This document shows positions 11,388 to 22,466 of a stretch of 64,000 bases of DNA, piece by piece. Source of the stretch: Drosophila miranda. Its lineage: Eukaryota > Arthropoda > Insecta > Diptera > Drosophilidae. A program made the position numbers and the translations under genes. The stretch is from contig NW_022881603.1 of NCBI RefSeq assembly GCF_003369915.1, positions 23,185,515 to 23,249,514 of the forward strand, given 5' to 3'. Each line of letters begins with the position of its first letter. Position 1 is the first letter of the stretch. A model generated the notes under the pieces. The model worked only from the letters and a program-made list of their open reading frames with translations. It did not search any database and was not told where the DNA came from.

Positions 11388-13657
11388 TGTAGTGGCCAGT
11401 TGTGACTCTAAAACTCCAGAGAACAGCTTGGGAAGTACGGCCCTCGCGTTTAACATTAACTCTGCTCTTTACAAAAACAAGATAAGAGATCAATTACAAG
11501 AGAGCAGTAGTTAAAGCTTCCATTGAGGAGCTTAATGTCTAATTTAGAGAAGCAGCGTGGATCTGTGGGAGTTATGTTTTAAAGCTTTACTAGAAATCAT
11601 ACGATTACTCCGTTAGTCGTGGAAGCTATGTGTAAGCTTTGCTTAGCATCGTACGATTACTCCGTTATCTAGGGAAGCAAGGTGTAAGCTTTGTCTAGAA
11701 TCGTACGATTACCCCGTTGGTTGTGGAAGGTAAAGTTCCGATCGTAAGGGCTAATGCAAGTAATAGAACTTCTGGCTAGATCATTGCTATAGTGAAGCTG
11801 TGCGAATTCGGATGTGTCTTGTTATACAAATATATAGATCCAAGTGAATTTGAAAACGTTGTGCAATCAAACACGTGCCAAGTAAATTGAAGTTCTGGTG
11901 GACTACATTATTCCTTTTGGATTAAGAAAAAATAAAAGGTATTTGGACCTTACAATAGTGACACAGCTTTAACAGTCTCGTATCATAGGGCTGGAAATCT
12001 TACTACGTTCGACACTGGGAAAGAAAAACCAATTGACCCCCCTCCAAGAACGAGGTCGTCAAAGTCCACGATTTCTTAGAAGATCTGGGAAAGACCTCGG
12101 ATTTCCCAGGAACCAGCATCTACATAAACCAACGATAACTACAACTAAATAAACCAGAAAGAGCCGTCCGAAGATATACTAGAGTGAAACCCGAAGTTAT
12201 GTGGAGGCATACTTGAGCTGAAGTACATTTTGGAGTAAGACGAGAAGAATAGTTTTCTTGCGAATTCGGAGAAACTAATATGCCGCACTCGTCACCCTTC
12301 TCGCTTATGAATTAAGCGCGCGGCTAAGGCTTTCGCATGTAGTTCTTCGCAATGTGTGGAGTGGCTCTCAAACTGTGAAAATAAAACATTATTCTGCGGC
12401 GATCCACACTGCCGTTTAATAGTCGTCGTGTGAAAATGTACCAAAGTATTAGTTTTGAGTCTCGTCGTGAGATTTTCCATTTATTAAAGATTAGGCTACG
12501 CACTAGCTATTTTTGTATTGTATAGATTTAAAAAGAAAAAAGAAACCAATAATGTATATAATTACCCATAATTAGTAATTAGCGCAAATGAAAACCACAT
12601 TTTTTTTTAAGATCAGCCGTTGAGTGGCAAATCGTCGTCGTACGGGTATGGAAATGGAAAGAAAATCGGTGTTTCATCCGAATTAGAAGTGAAGACCTGT
12701 ATATTCATAATTTTTCTCCCTTCCTCAGAATATGTTCCTACGTCGCCCCTTGAGCTCAACGGACACGCCGGATAATTCGTATAAAGTATGAGTGAGTTAC
12801 GAAACTTCCTTAAACGGAATTCTCGAGTATTTTCGAAATATATATCTGTCTTATAAAACTTCTATTGCCGTATATAAAACAACCATATCCGTGCCATAAT
12901 TTAAAGCGGATCGGCTACTAATTTTTCTTTCACGTTTGCCTTCTAGTTATATAATTATCATATTTTTCTCCTCTTTCCAATTTAATTTCTTTTACGCCAT
13001 ATTCTCTACACATAAGTCCTATATACATATATACATATAACTAGGTATAACTGGATACTATTTCCTCCTTCTTTATTTAATTACTTTATGCTAAGTTTAT
13101 ACTTATCTGGAAAACCATGAAGTCCAAACCCTTAAATTTTGAATTATTAAATAATAATTAGTAGATAATAATGGAACATTAAACCTTTCGTGTTTGTCCT
13201 GAGTAGAGCCTGAGGAAGTCCGATGATCAAATAGAGATGCGCTCGATGAGGGTTATGATGTCGATTAAACGGCATACAAAGGTAGGGAGGGTAGAGAAGG
13301 GATCAAAGTCATCTGTGTTCCCCAAGAGCGACGGAATATAGCCTGACTATTTGTCGGTAGTCGGTTAAACAGTTAGTTAAAATTCACATTCTTTTCTTTT
13401 TGATTTCTTTTGTAGAGTTCCTTTTGAACATTAAATCAAGTGTACCTAAAACATCTTTGCGAATGTGTTCGTATAGCAGATAGGAGAGTAGGAAAGATCC
13501 CACGACATTCCGGCGAGCTAGTTAGAGCATAGCTAGAGGTACACGTTCCGAAATCCTGCTATACTATTGGTGTCTGACCGTCAAAAAAAGTATGTACAAC
13601 CTCCATCCGTACATACAATCTCACACCTCTACGAATATGAATTTCTGGCACATTACA
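11388..13657 (+). repeat. Family B 3' LTR (2270 bp)
   Basis: It is the near-identical partner of the LTR at 4666-6929 and begins TGTAGTGGCC after a short post-pol spacer. No strong polypurine tract is obvious just upstream. It ends CATTACA at 13657 and is followed by the AGGA target duplication. Confidence 0.92.
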
Positions 13658-16600
13658 AGGACGACGATCAGGAAACGACCCCTGCGCCTAGCAAAACTCG
13701 AGACCGTAAGCGTAGGAAGCTGTTCCGCACGCAGAGTAAAAATGCGCGCAGAGCATTATTAGCCTCTGTTATTAGTAATATAACTGATCTACGACCCTAC
13801 GCTAATGTCACTCTGTTTGGCAAGACGATAAGTGGATTAATGGACACAGGCGCCTCAATCAGCTGCCTTGGGGTAAATTTGCAGAAGAGTTAGCTCGAAC
13901 AAACCCTGAGGTCAAGCCGATGAAGTCAGCCGTGCGAACCGCAGATGGGAAAAAGCAAGTTATTCTAGGTAGGATCTCCACACTCATTTGCTTTCGTGGA
14001 AATTCCAAACGAATATGCCTTTATCTTGTACCATCGTTATCGCAGGAGTTATATCTAGGAATAGACTTTTGGAGAAGCTTTAATCTACTGCCGTTCTTCT
14101 TAATGAGCAAAGCGAATAATAACAGTTTGGCGGCTATAAACTTTGACAACCCGATGCAAATACCTTTGTCGGAATTACAGCAGAAGGAAGAATTAATTAG
14201 AAGAAGGAATTATAGCGATAGTACAGATGTTCCCTTCGTTTGCCGAAAAAGGATTAGGAAAGACAAACTGGCTTACACATGACATAGAAATTTCAGAGAC
14301 GCGGCCCATAAAACAACGTCACTACGCAGTGTCGCCTGCAGTCGAAAAATGTATATACGAAGAGTTGGACCGAATGTTAGGCCTTGGTGTGATTGAAGAA
14401 TCAGATAGCCCGTGGTCTTCCCCTGTAGTAATTGTGCGTAAGCCAGGTAAGGTTCGCCTTTGCCTTGATAGCCGGAAAGTTAACGGAGTAACAGTCAAAA
14501 ATGCTTACCCTATGCCCCTCATTGATGGCATTTTAAGTAGACTTCCAAAAGCGCAGTTCATTTCAAGCATCGATCTTAAAGATACTTACTGGCAGATTCC
14601 GCTTACTCCAAGGGCACGGGAGAAGACGGCTTTTGCTGTGCCTGGGAGGCCGCTATATCAATTCACGGTGATGCCGTTTGGTTTATGCAATGCCCCACAG
14701 ACCATGTCCAAACTGATGGATAAAGTTATCCCACCATCTTTGCGAAATGAGATTTTCATTAATATCTCGACGACTTATTGGTGATTTCGGAGTCCTTCGA
14801 GAAGCACATGTCCGTGTTGAAAGCGCTGGCCTACCGACTGTCTCAAGCTGGACTGACGATAAACGTAGAGAAGAGCAAATTTTGCCTGAAGGAAGTGAAA
14901 TACCTGGGCCACGTGATAGGGTATGGGATGATACAAACGGATCCCGAAAAAGTTGCTGCTATTCGGGAGTTTCCAGTGCCTCGATCGGTGAAGCAAGTGC
15001 GCCGATTTTTGGGAACCACTGGATGGTACCATAAATTTATTAAAAACTATGCCGGAACTGCTGCCCCAATATCAGATACACTAAAGCAACGTCGATCGTT
15101 TGTATGGACCAACGAAGCGCAAAGGGCGTTTGAAAGTTTAAAAGACCAAATGTGCGAGGCACCAGTCCTACATAGCCCCGACTTTACCATTCCATTTGCC
15201 ATTCATTGCGATGCCAGCCACACCGAAGTTGGCGGCGTGTTAATGCAAACGGATAGCGATGGTAATGACATCCCAATCGCATTCATGTCTCGCAAGCTGA
15301 ATCAGTGTCAGCGAAACTATTCAGTCACGGAGAAAGAGTGTTTGGCAGCCATAATGTGTGTGAAGAAGTTTCGAGCTTATGTGGAAGGACACGAGTTCTC
15401 CATCCATACCGACCATGCATCATTGAAGTGGCTAATGTCACAATCGGACCTAAGTTCTAGGTTGGCAAGATGGGCTCTCAAATTGCAGGGGTTCAACTTC
15501 AAAATTTTCCACCGCAAAGGTAGCCAAAATGTTGTCCCAGATGCTCTGTCGCGGGTGCACACCGAAGATCTATCGGCATTCAGCTGCGATGGATTGGTAG
15601 ACCTGCAGTCTGATTGCTTCAAGTCGGCAGAATATTTGGAACTGATTCGAAAAATTAAAGGAAACCAGACACAGATGCCAGACATTAAGGTGATCGATAA
15701 TCTCATATATCGGCGAGCAGAACACGCGGCTGCTGATCAGATCGCTGACGACCTGTGTTGGAAGCTGTGGGTTCCAACGGAGCTGGTGTCCGATGTACTA
15801 AAACAGAGTCACGAACAGTCGCTAGCAGCTCATAGCGGCATTAATAAGACGTTGGAGAGAGTTCGACGTTATTATTATTGGCCAAGTTTAGTAACCGATG
15901 TGAGAGCGTTCATAAGCTGTTCGGTCTGCAAGTGCACCAAGTACCCGAATCGTTCGTTACGATCCCCATTAGATCCAGTGAAGGAAACTCAACGAGTGTT
16001 TCAGAAGTTGTTTGTGGATTTCCTGGGTCCGTATCCACGAAGCAAATCCGGAAATATCGGTATCTTCGTTGTTTTGGACCATCTTTCAAAATATCCGTTT
16101 TTAAAACCCGTAAAGAAATTTACAGCGGAGGCGATAACTCGATTCATGGAAGAGGACCTATTCCATTGCTTCGGGGTACCCGAAGTGGTTGTGTCCGACA
16201 ATGGAGTACAATTTAAGTCCCATCACTTTAATTCGCTGTTGAAATAGTACAATGTGCAGCATTTTTATACGGCTGTGTACGCATCAAGCCAACGCATCGG
16301 AACGCGTTAACAGATCCGTTATTGCCGCCATTAAAGCTTACATCAAGCCAGATCAAACTAATTGGGATGAGCAGCTTAGTTCTATTAGTTGTGCCTTACG
16401 ATCTAGTCTGCATTCAGTCCTAAACGACAGCCCCTATCGGGTTGCATTTGGACAGCACATGATCACCAATGGAGACACCTATCATTTGCAGGTTTTAGAA
16501 GATCGTACAGTGAGTTTTGGTCGGGAAGATTCGTTTGATGTGATTCGAAAAACAGCCCAACGAACAATACAAAAACAACACCAACGAAACGAACAGCAGT

Positions 16601-16908
16601 ACAACCTTCGAAGTCGTGAAGTGGCGTTCAAAGTTGGCCAGGAGGTCTGCAGACGCAACTTTCAGCAGAGCAATTTCGTGAAAGGTTTCAGCGCAAGACC
16701 AGCTCCTAATTTTGTAAAAGCTAGAATAAAACGTAGGCTTGGTCACAGTTATTACGAGTTGGAAGATCCCCAAGGTAGACTTATCGGAAAATACCACGCT
16801 AAAGACATAAAGCAGTGACCATCCTAATACAGGTTAACGGTTTTCCTCCAAGCGTCTATCACCCTTTGATGTGATTAACACCAAAGTGTGATCTTGGCCG
16901 GGGGGATT
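13658..16908 (+). mobile_element. Family A copy A1, right piece (protease to integrase)
   Basis: This continues copy A1 after the family B insertion. Parts in order are: protease (LMDTGASISCLG, about 13838), RT (LCLDSRKVN about 14461, TVMPFGLCNAPQ about 14667), RNase H (IHCDASHTEVGGVLMQ, about 15204), integrase zinc region and catalytic core (SCSVCKCTKYP about 15919, SDNGVQF about 16195, ANASERVNRS about 16291), and a C-terminal chromo-like or gypsy-type tail. It ends in a G-rich stretch (GGCCGGGGGGAT, 16897-16906) that is the likely polypurine tract before the LTR at 16909. The copy is broken in about five places. Confidence 0.88.
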
Positions 16909-17054
16909 TGTAGTGGTCGCTTGTCGGGCGGATAGGAAAGGATATTTGTGTTCTTCGCCTGAAAGTATGCCCGATGGTATTTGTACAATTTATATGTTTA
17001 TGTATATTATATATATAAATATATTTATATATATTATATTATTTATACAAGTAT

Positions 17055-17994
17055 TGTGATGGACCTATTTCAGGCTGAGGTAAGCTCAGTCCCGTCCAGG
17101 GGTCAATCCACAAGAAATTTGTAGAAATGTGATGGAACCCTAAAGGCGTCGTCAGGGGGGCGGCTTGTCGTAGAGAGGTGGATCAGGGCTAGAATGGGCG
17201 TCGCTCGTCGTGTGTGCGAAACGACTGTATGGACTCGGGGCGGGGCGGCGTCGGTACCTCGACTAATTGGGGTGAACTTACGCAATCGGGTGTTTTTACC
17301 TTAATAATTTGACACTTTATTGTATTTCTTAGCGGTTTAAATGAACTTATTTTAAATTGTGCGCCGATGTCTTCTGGTGAGTTCCGGGTACCGCGTCTGT
17401 ACTCCGGGTCGAGTCTCTGCGTAAGTTTTGGTACCACGACCGTACTGTGAGCCGGATCTCTGCGTAAGTCTTGGTACCACGACCGTACTGTGAGCCGGAT
17501 CTCTGCGTAAGTTGTTCTTTGGTTCTCGTCGCCGTCTTTTTATAGGCCCGTATTGCTGACTCCGCGGGTTCGAAAGTGCACTTCCGCGTCGGGGTGCACT
17601 TTGCCGTTTTTGGTGACCGTCGCAGACTTTCGCGGTGTCATCTTTCCGCAGTCGATGAACCCGGAAGACTGCACTTGGCCGATGGCTTGGCCTGGAGTGG
17701 GGGGAAAGCTCGTGTGACCTGATGTCTTTGGTCATCGTTCTAGAGTTGGCGCGTGTTAATCGTTGGTTGCTTGCGGAGGGGGCGCTGGTTGTGGGGTGCG
17801 GTGCGATGCGCCCATTATAGGTCGGTGGACGGATTGTATCGAAACCTTTTGGGTTCGTTACACCCTCCCCTTTCTTCCCCGACGAGAGTTACGAAGACTC
17901 GCGGGTCGGGCTCTTGTGGTTTCTTCTGTGGTCTGCGTTGGGGTTTCCTCGTTCTCTTCGCTTCGTCAGCGCTGTTCGATTAATTGGTGGTCGC
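17055..17994 (-). mobile_element. Truncated family C element (LTR plus short internal stub)
   Basis: It holds a C LTR (17055-17862), then about 130 bases of internal sequence. This includes the polypurine tract, which reads GGGGAAGAAAGGGGAGGG on the minus strand beside the LTR. It sits after the same GTAT site in the A LTR as the C copy at 30911. The rest of C and some adjacent A LTR sequence are missing, so this copy is a remnant. Confidence 0.82.
17417..17510. repeat. Short tandem repeat inside the C LTR
   Basis: Two adjacent units of about 44 bases contain GGTACCACGACCGTACTGTG and CCGGATCTCTGCGTAAGT. The same duplication is present in the C LTRs near 31265, 37803 and 54050, so it is a fixed part of the LTR and not a local expansion. 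Confidence 0.8.
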
Positions 17995-20058
17995 ACTAAC
18001 TAAAAACGAACAAAAATCTCGCCACCATGTCCATAACCATTCAAGGTGAATGGCGAAGGATCGTGCAAAGGCAGATCCGGAGAACAAAATTTTTGTTGGT
18101 CAGTAGATCCGCCCAAATCTTTCTTTCTCCTCGTGGCCGTACAAGCATTCAGTTGCGCGGTGAGAAAAAAAAATAATAAAAACAAAATTAAACCGCCGTA
18201 AATAACCGTGGTGTGAAACCAAAGTGCACTCGATCGGAAAAAAAGAACCCAAGAAAGCAGATTGGGCTCTAATCGAAAACGTGAGTACCGGCCTTCGACA
18301 GTGCTAGGAGCCTCGAAGTTAGATTTTCCGACTTTTTCTGTAGTTTCCGCTTAGAGGTGAGCAGCCCCAACACAAAAAAAAAAAAAAAACCTGGAGAAAG
18401 AAGGAATTAGCACCTCAACCCCATCCCCCTATTTTCGCAGTGCAGTACCCCTAGTGGTATCGCCTCTCCTGTTCTTCTCGTGATTCGGCATAGCTGTTCA
18501 AACGTTTATTTAAAGTGCAGTTGAGGCCAGTGTTTGTCTTATGTGCACGTTAGTGTCAATATGTAGGCTGAATGTACCCGAAAAAACTGTAAGAGATGTG
18601 CTCACATACATATGTATACACAGCCCACTGAAAGCCACTGAGGCCAGTAAGATCCCACCATGACTCGCATTCCCTTGAACCTCGCAGTCCGTTGATATGT
18701 CTGTTTTTGTGTAGTTGGATATACTTAGTGATAATTGTTGACAGAAAAAAAAAAAACAGGAAAAAAATCCAACAACCCATGGAAAGTTTGAAAATGCATT
18801 TGATAAAAGTTTAAAAGTTTGAGCTTAAAAGCGTCCGCTCGGCCGGGTGCAGGTAAAAGTTTAATGCACCCACACACAGCCACACAGCCAGCTACGAAAG
18901 ATCTTTCGCCGCGGGAACACAAACAAAAACTGAGTGAGCTTTATAATATACCAACAACACTACATTTCTTTGCCTCCCAAAATTCCGCGAGCGTGGCAAA
19001 AGCTTCGTTATTTTTTGCTAGAGCTGTTTGTCGGTCGTTGACCTCACACTTTTAAAGTAGTCACAGCTGATTGGCCTTCTGTATTTACAGTACGCTTGGT
19101 AAAACGAATAGTATGTCCAACTACTCCCTGAAGCCGATGTGCTGGGACATGTGTACCTATATTGCGCTATAGTATTATCTTTCTATTTAAGGAAAAATCA
19201 TTAGTTTATATCGCACTATAAAATATCGTATATGCACTTATAACTATTTACACTTATCGTATTTATTTATCTAAATATTCCCTAGTAATAATAGCTATAT
19301 CTCTTGTGACGCTTTTCGTTCCTCCTTTTGTCCATTTAGCCTTGTCTTGGAGTTCTCGGTTAGTGTTTCTTTTTTCTTGTAACATGAGGGTATCTGAATA
19401 TAGTTTCTAATAAAATGATTGTTAAGATGAATATGTGCTAGACGTTACCGTATTTGGGGGGAACCATGCCGCTCGTGAGCGAAATAGGATGACCAATACC
19501 GGACACTCCAGGGATCCTAATATTATTATTGGATCTTTCAGGATCATGGTAGGGTGGGCGTGGCACGACTCCGTGCCAGCAAAACAGAGATGTCCGCCGC
19601 GGTGGTAGATCCCTACTCCTTCTCTGCACTATCTTTGCCCCACTATACTTTCCGTACCCCTAACGATCCTTTCCTTGTCTGACCCCTCCCATTCCCAAAA
19701 AGAGTACGCGAATTTTAATAAAATAATACCAGCAGGAGCGAAGCAACCTAACTGGAGGGTTACCCCAAAGAACCCATCCCCATTTCCGACCAGAGACCAG
19801 CCGTGGAAGCGAGCGTGTACTCCTTCTCAGTTAGCCGACCACCAGCTTCATCGTGCGAAGATTCTCTTCGTTACTCGTTACAGTAATAATTATTTTATTT
19901 GGCGCCCAACGTGGGGCCGAAAGGCCTGAAGGTCAGGGTTGACGTAATTGTAAACCTTACAAAGCGGAGTTACATTAACCTATATGGTTGTGTGTGACCC
20001 CAGCCAAACTTGACCCCGAAGCAGAAAAATTGTTGAGAAAGTCCATAACACCTGCGAG

Positions 20059-20078
20059 CAGTGCATAGTCATGCACTG
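20059..20078 (+). other. Perfect short hairpin in the family A leader
   Basis: CAGTGCAT-AGTC-ATGCACTG is an 8-bp perfect inverted repeat with a 4-base loop, about 140 bases after the primer-binding site. It is identical in copy A3 at 24830-24849. Its place in the leader suits an RNA packaging or dimerisation element, but that is only inference. Confidence 0.5.
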
Positions 20079-21099
20079 GCTTAAGACTTTTGTTCCCTGT
20101 TTCCCACCCCCCTTCTTTAAAGCCCTATCCTTTTGTCCTGGAATTGGATCCTGTGATGGTGGATGCTTATTAGTTTCCGATAACGTTTAGCCCGCATCGG
20201 AGTAGGATCCATAACCCCTGTTCGATGGTAAGCTGCTCTGGAATCGATAATAGCTTCAACATAGCTTTATTGCCGAGCAGTATATGCCATAGCAGTGAAA
20301 TCTAGATGGATTCACTGGTATGTGGAAGTTGGCTGGACCCAGGGTTATTAGTGGAGTAAATCTACGACCGGCCTCTACACAAAAGCGTATTAGTGAATAC
20401 ATTTGCCCGAATCCCTTGGAAATTGACAGGGACCTTGGGTAGCTTTGGTTCAGTTGTCGCCGGAGTCAGCTAGAAGAATTAACATTTTTTTTTGTTGCCG
20501 CTCAACTCGAATCGGGGTTATTAGGGTGCCTCCGTCTTTTGTTTCTCTCTCTACTTTCTAGTGATTGGTCTATTCGTGCGCCGATTTATACAGCAGGTTA
20601 TCGCCGGCCGAACGTGGTACCCCTGGTGCTGGTGCGTTTCTTCGTGCTACGCTTCCGGCCCGGACCGATAATGGCTGCGGAAAAGGTATGGGTCGTAGCA
20701 CGCAGAAACTATTACAAACTCCCCGTAACCGCTTCGGTAATGTTTCCTCGATGGGCGGCTGACGAGCACCGTCGTGATCCTGGTATGGGCACGCGTGCAA
20801 GAACGTCGTCCGTCCCTATGTTTAGGCGTTCGCCGCAGAGAGGAAGTGGCCTAGAGCTACTATTTGGGTCACGATTGCCGAAGATACCTTCTCTTTATTT
20901 CCCCCTTTTTCGCTCTACCACGCATAGTTATTGGCAACCTTTTAGGAGGGAAAGGGTTGCATGGTTTCCCCAAAATCTCTCTATCAAAGATCGTTTTTTT
21001 TGCTTTCCCCGTTATTATTGTTTTTTTTTGTTAATATTTGTCTGACCTAGATTTATAGGGACGTGCTTAAAGCTAGTTAATATATAGTATAACTTTACG

Positions 21100-21558
21100 A
21101 TGCCGGTAGACCGAAGTCCGGATTATAGGATTCAGCCAAAAGAGAGCGAAAGCGTTTGCTGTGTATGCACGCAAGAAGTCGAATACCCAGGCCAGCTATT
21201 AGCTACCAGCTGTAACCACTATTTCCATCACACCTGCTTTAGTGCACGTTCAGGAAATAAGAAAGTCTGTCCAGTGTGCAGAACTGCGCTGAGCAAATCG
21301 ACCCTTAATTTGGCAGAAGAACTAGAAGCAGCTCAAGCCTCAGGCAACCAACCAGGGGCAGTTTCAGTGACCAGATTCCGTTCGAAAACACTTAAATCAC
21401 AGCAAAACCAATTATCCGCTGCCAATATGCAGAGTGGGGTCCGAAGTGTTAGCCAACCCGAAGGGCCTAGTGTTTCCGGTCCAATGGCCGCTCCAGATCG
21501 TCCTAGAGGCCAACCGCCAAATTCTGCGGCAGCAGTGGGGACAGCTTCAGCAGTTTGA
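21100..21558 (+). CDS. RING-H2 finger ORF of family A (copy A2, 152 aa)
   Basis: The first ORF after the leader, directly upstream of gag. The RING-H2 signature is C20-x2-C23-x14-C38-x-H40-x2-H43-x2-C46-x10-C57-x2-C60, ending CPVCR. After it comes a Leu/Glu/Ala-rich stretch (about residues 67-80), then a Ser/Gln/Pro-rich tail without known domains. The spacing equals that of the family B ORF at 7534. The domain occurs in cellular E3 ubiquitin ligases, where it recruits E2 enzymes. What it would modify here is unknown. Confidence 0.8.
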   Translation: MPVDRSPDYRIQPKESESVCCVCTQEVEYPGQLLATSCNHYFHHTCFSARSGNKKVCPVCRTALSKSTLNLAEELEAAQASGNQPGAVSVTRFRSKTLKSQQNQLSAANMQSGVRSVSQPEGPSVSGPMAAPDRPRGQPPNSAAAVGTASAV

Positions 21559-22466
21559 ACGGGTCTGCCAGCCACGGATGGTAGCTTGCAACAGACCATT
21601 GCGGACGCAGTGACAGCCGCACTAGCACAGCACACTCAAATGCTAGCTAACGCGATTGAAGCGGGGTTTCAAAGATTGTCGCTCCAGAATACAGCTCCAG
21701 TTTCAACGGAAAGGGTACACCCAGCCCATAGGCAGTCCTCTCCCGTTAGGTCAAATCAATCCTTTGAGCAACTCTTTAGGTTATCCGCCAGGGAAAACGC
21801 AGCATTACCAAACTCAGCGTCCGAGCGACCGACTAACTTGTCAGCCCCACTCGAGTCGCAGCAATCACATCAGTTGCGCGCGGATCGGATTAGCCAGATA
21901 ATCGCGAACTGGAAGTTGAGATTCTCAGGGCGCTCCTCTATGTCAATAGATGATTTTTTGTATCGCGTCGAAGCTCTGACCAGCCAGACATTAGATAGCA
22001 ATTTTAAATTGTTATCTCGCTACGCGAGCAACCTGTTCGAAGGAAGCGCGGGTGAATGGTACTGGAGGTATCATAAAAGCGTACCAAGAGTGCGCTGGAT
22101 TGATCTCTGTATTGCTCTGAGATCGCAGTTTTCGGACGGCAGAACAGATTTAGAAATCAGAACCGCGATCACCCAGAGATAGCAGAAAGTCAACGAACCG
22201 TTTGACAGTTTTTATGAGGCCATAGTGGCGCTTGCAGACAAGCTCGTGCAGCCGATGACCGAGCAGTCCTTGTTAGAGGTGTTGCGAGCAAATCTGCTCA
22301 ATGAGATACAACATGAGATTTTATATGTGCCCATATCGAACATTGTGCAGTTGCGACAAGTGGTCCGCAAGCGTGAAAGGTTCATCGAAAACACTGCTAA
22401 GCCAATCCCGGCTACTCGACGATTTGTTCCTCGCAATCAGGTGAACGAAATGTCCATCCAGACAGA

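Larger units (their letters stand above)
4666..13657 (+). mobile_element. Family B LTR retrotransposon, complete-looking, nested in copy A1
   Basis: The order is LTR (4666-6929), primer-binding site (6935-6952), leader, RING-H2 ORF (7534-8088), pol (8085-11327), LTR (11388-13657). The flanking target duplication AGGA (4662-4665 and 13658-13661) falls inside family A; the uninterrupted A3 copy has the empty site near 27526. No capsid or nucleocapsid gene is recognisable between the primer-binding site and pol. Pol looks whole. LTR divergence of roughly 0.6-0.7% by eye suggests a very recent insertion. The Lys primer and very long LTRs suggest the Osvaldo/Ulysses lineage of Ty3/gypsy, as an inference. 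Confidence 0.9.
16909..19882 (+). repeat. Family A LTR shared by copies A1 and A2, containing truncated C element
   Basis: It starts TGTAGTGGTCGC after the A1 polypurine tract and ends CTCGTTACA at 19882, followed by the A2 primer-binding site. One LTR therefore serves as the 3' LTR of A1 and the 5' LTR of A2. It is interrupted at 17055-17994 by a family C fragment. Relative to the copy ending at 40641 it also lacks about 0.15 kb beside the C insertion and about 0.35 kb further on. Without insertions the A LTR is about 2.57 kb. Confidence 0.87.
19883..22466 (+). mobile_element. Family A copy A2, 5' part only (leader, RING ORF, partial gag)
   Basis: The primer-binding site TGGCGCCCAACGTGGGGC is at 19900-19917, followed by a leader of about 1.2 kb, the RING-H2 ORF (21100-21558) and gag (from about 21.59 kb). 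Gag sequence ends at about 22466, where the DNA passes directly into the middle of an A LTR. A2 therefore has no protease, RT or integrase; it is a broken copy within the tandem array. Confidence 0.88.

Noticed and set aside
17417-17510. Tandem 44-base units as a possible satellite or regulatory array
   Set aside because: Only two units, present in every C LTR, so it is an ordinary part of that LTR.
20539-21045. Open frame of 168 codons in the family A leader, repeated at 25300
   Set aside because: It lies between the primer site and the RING ORF, has no recognisable domain, and its apparent conservation only reflects near-identical copies.
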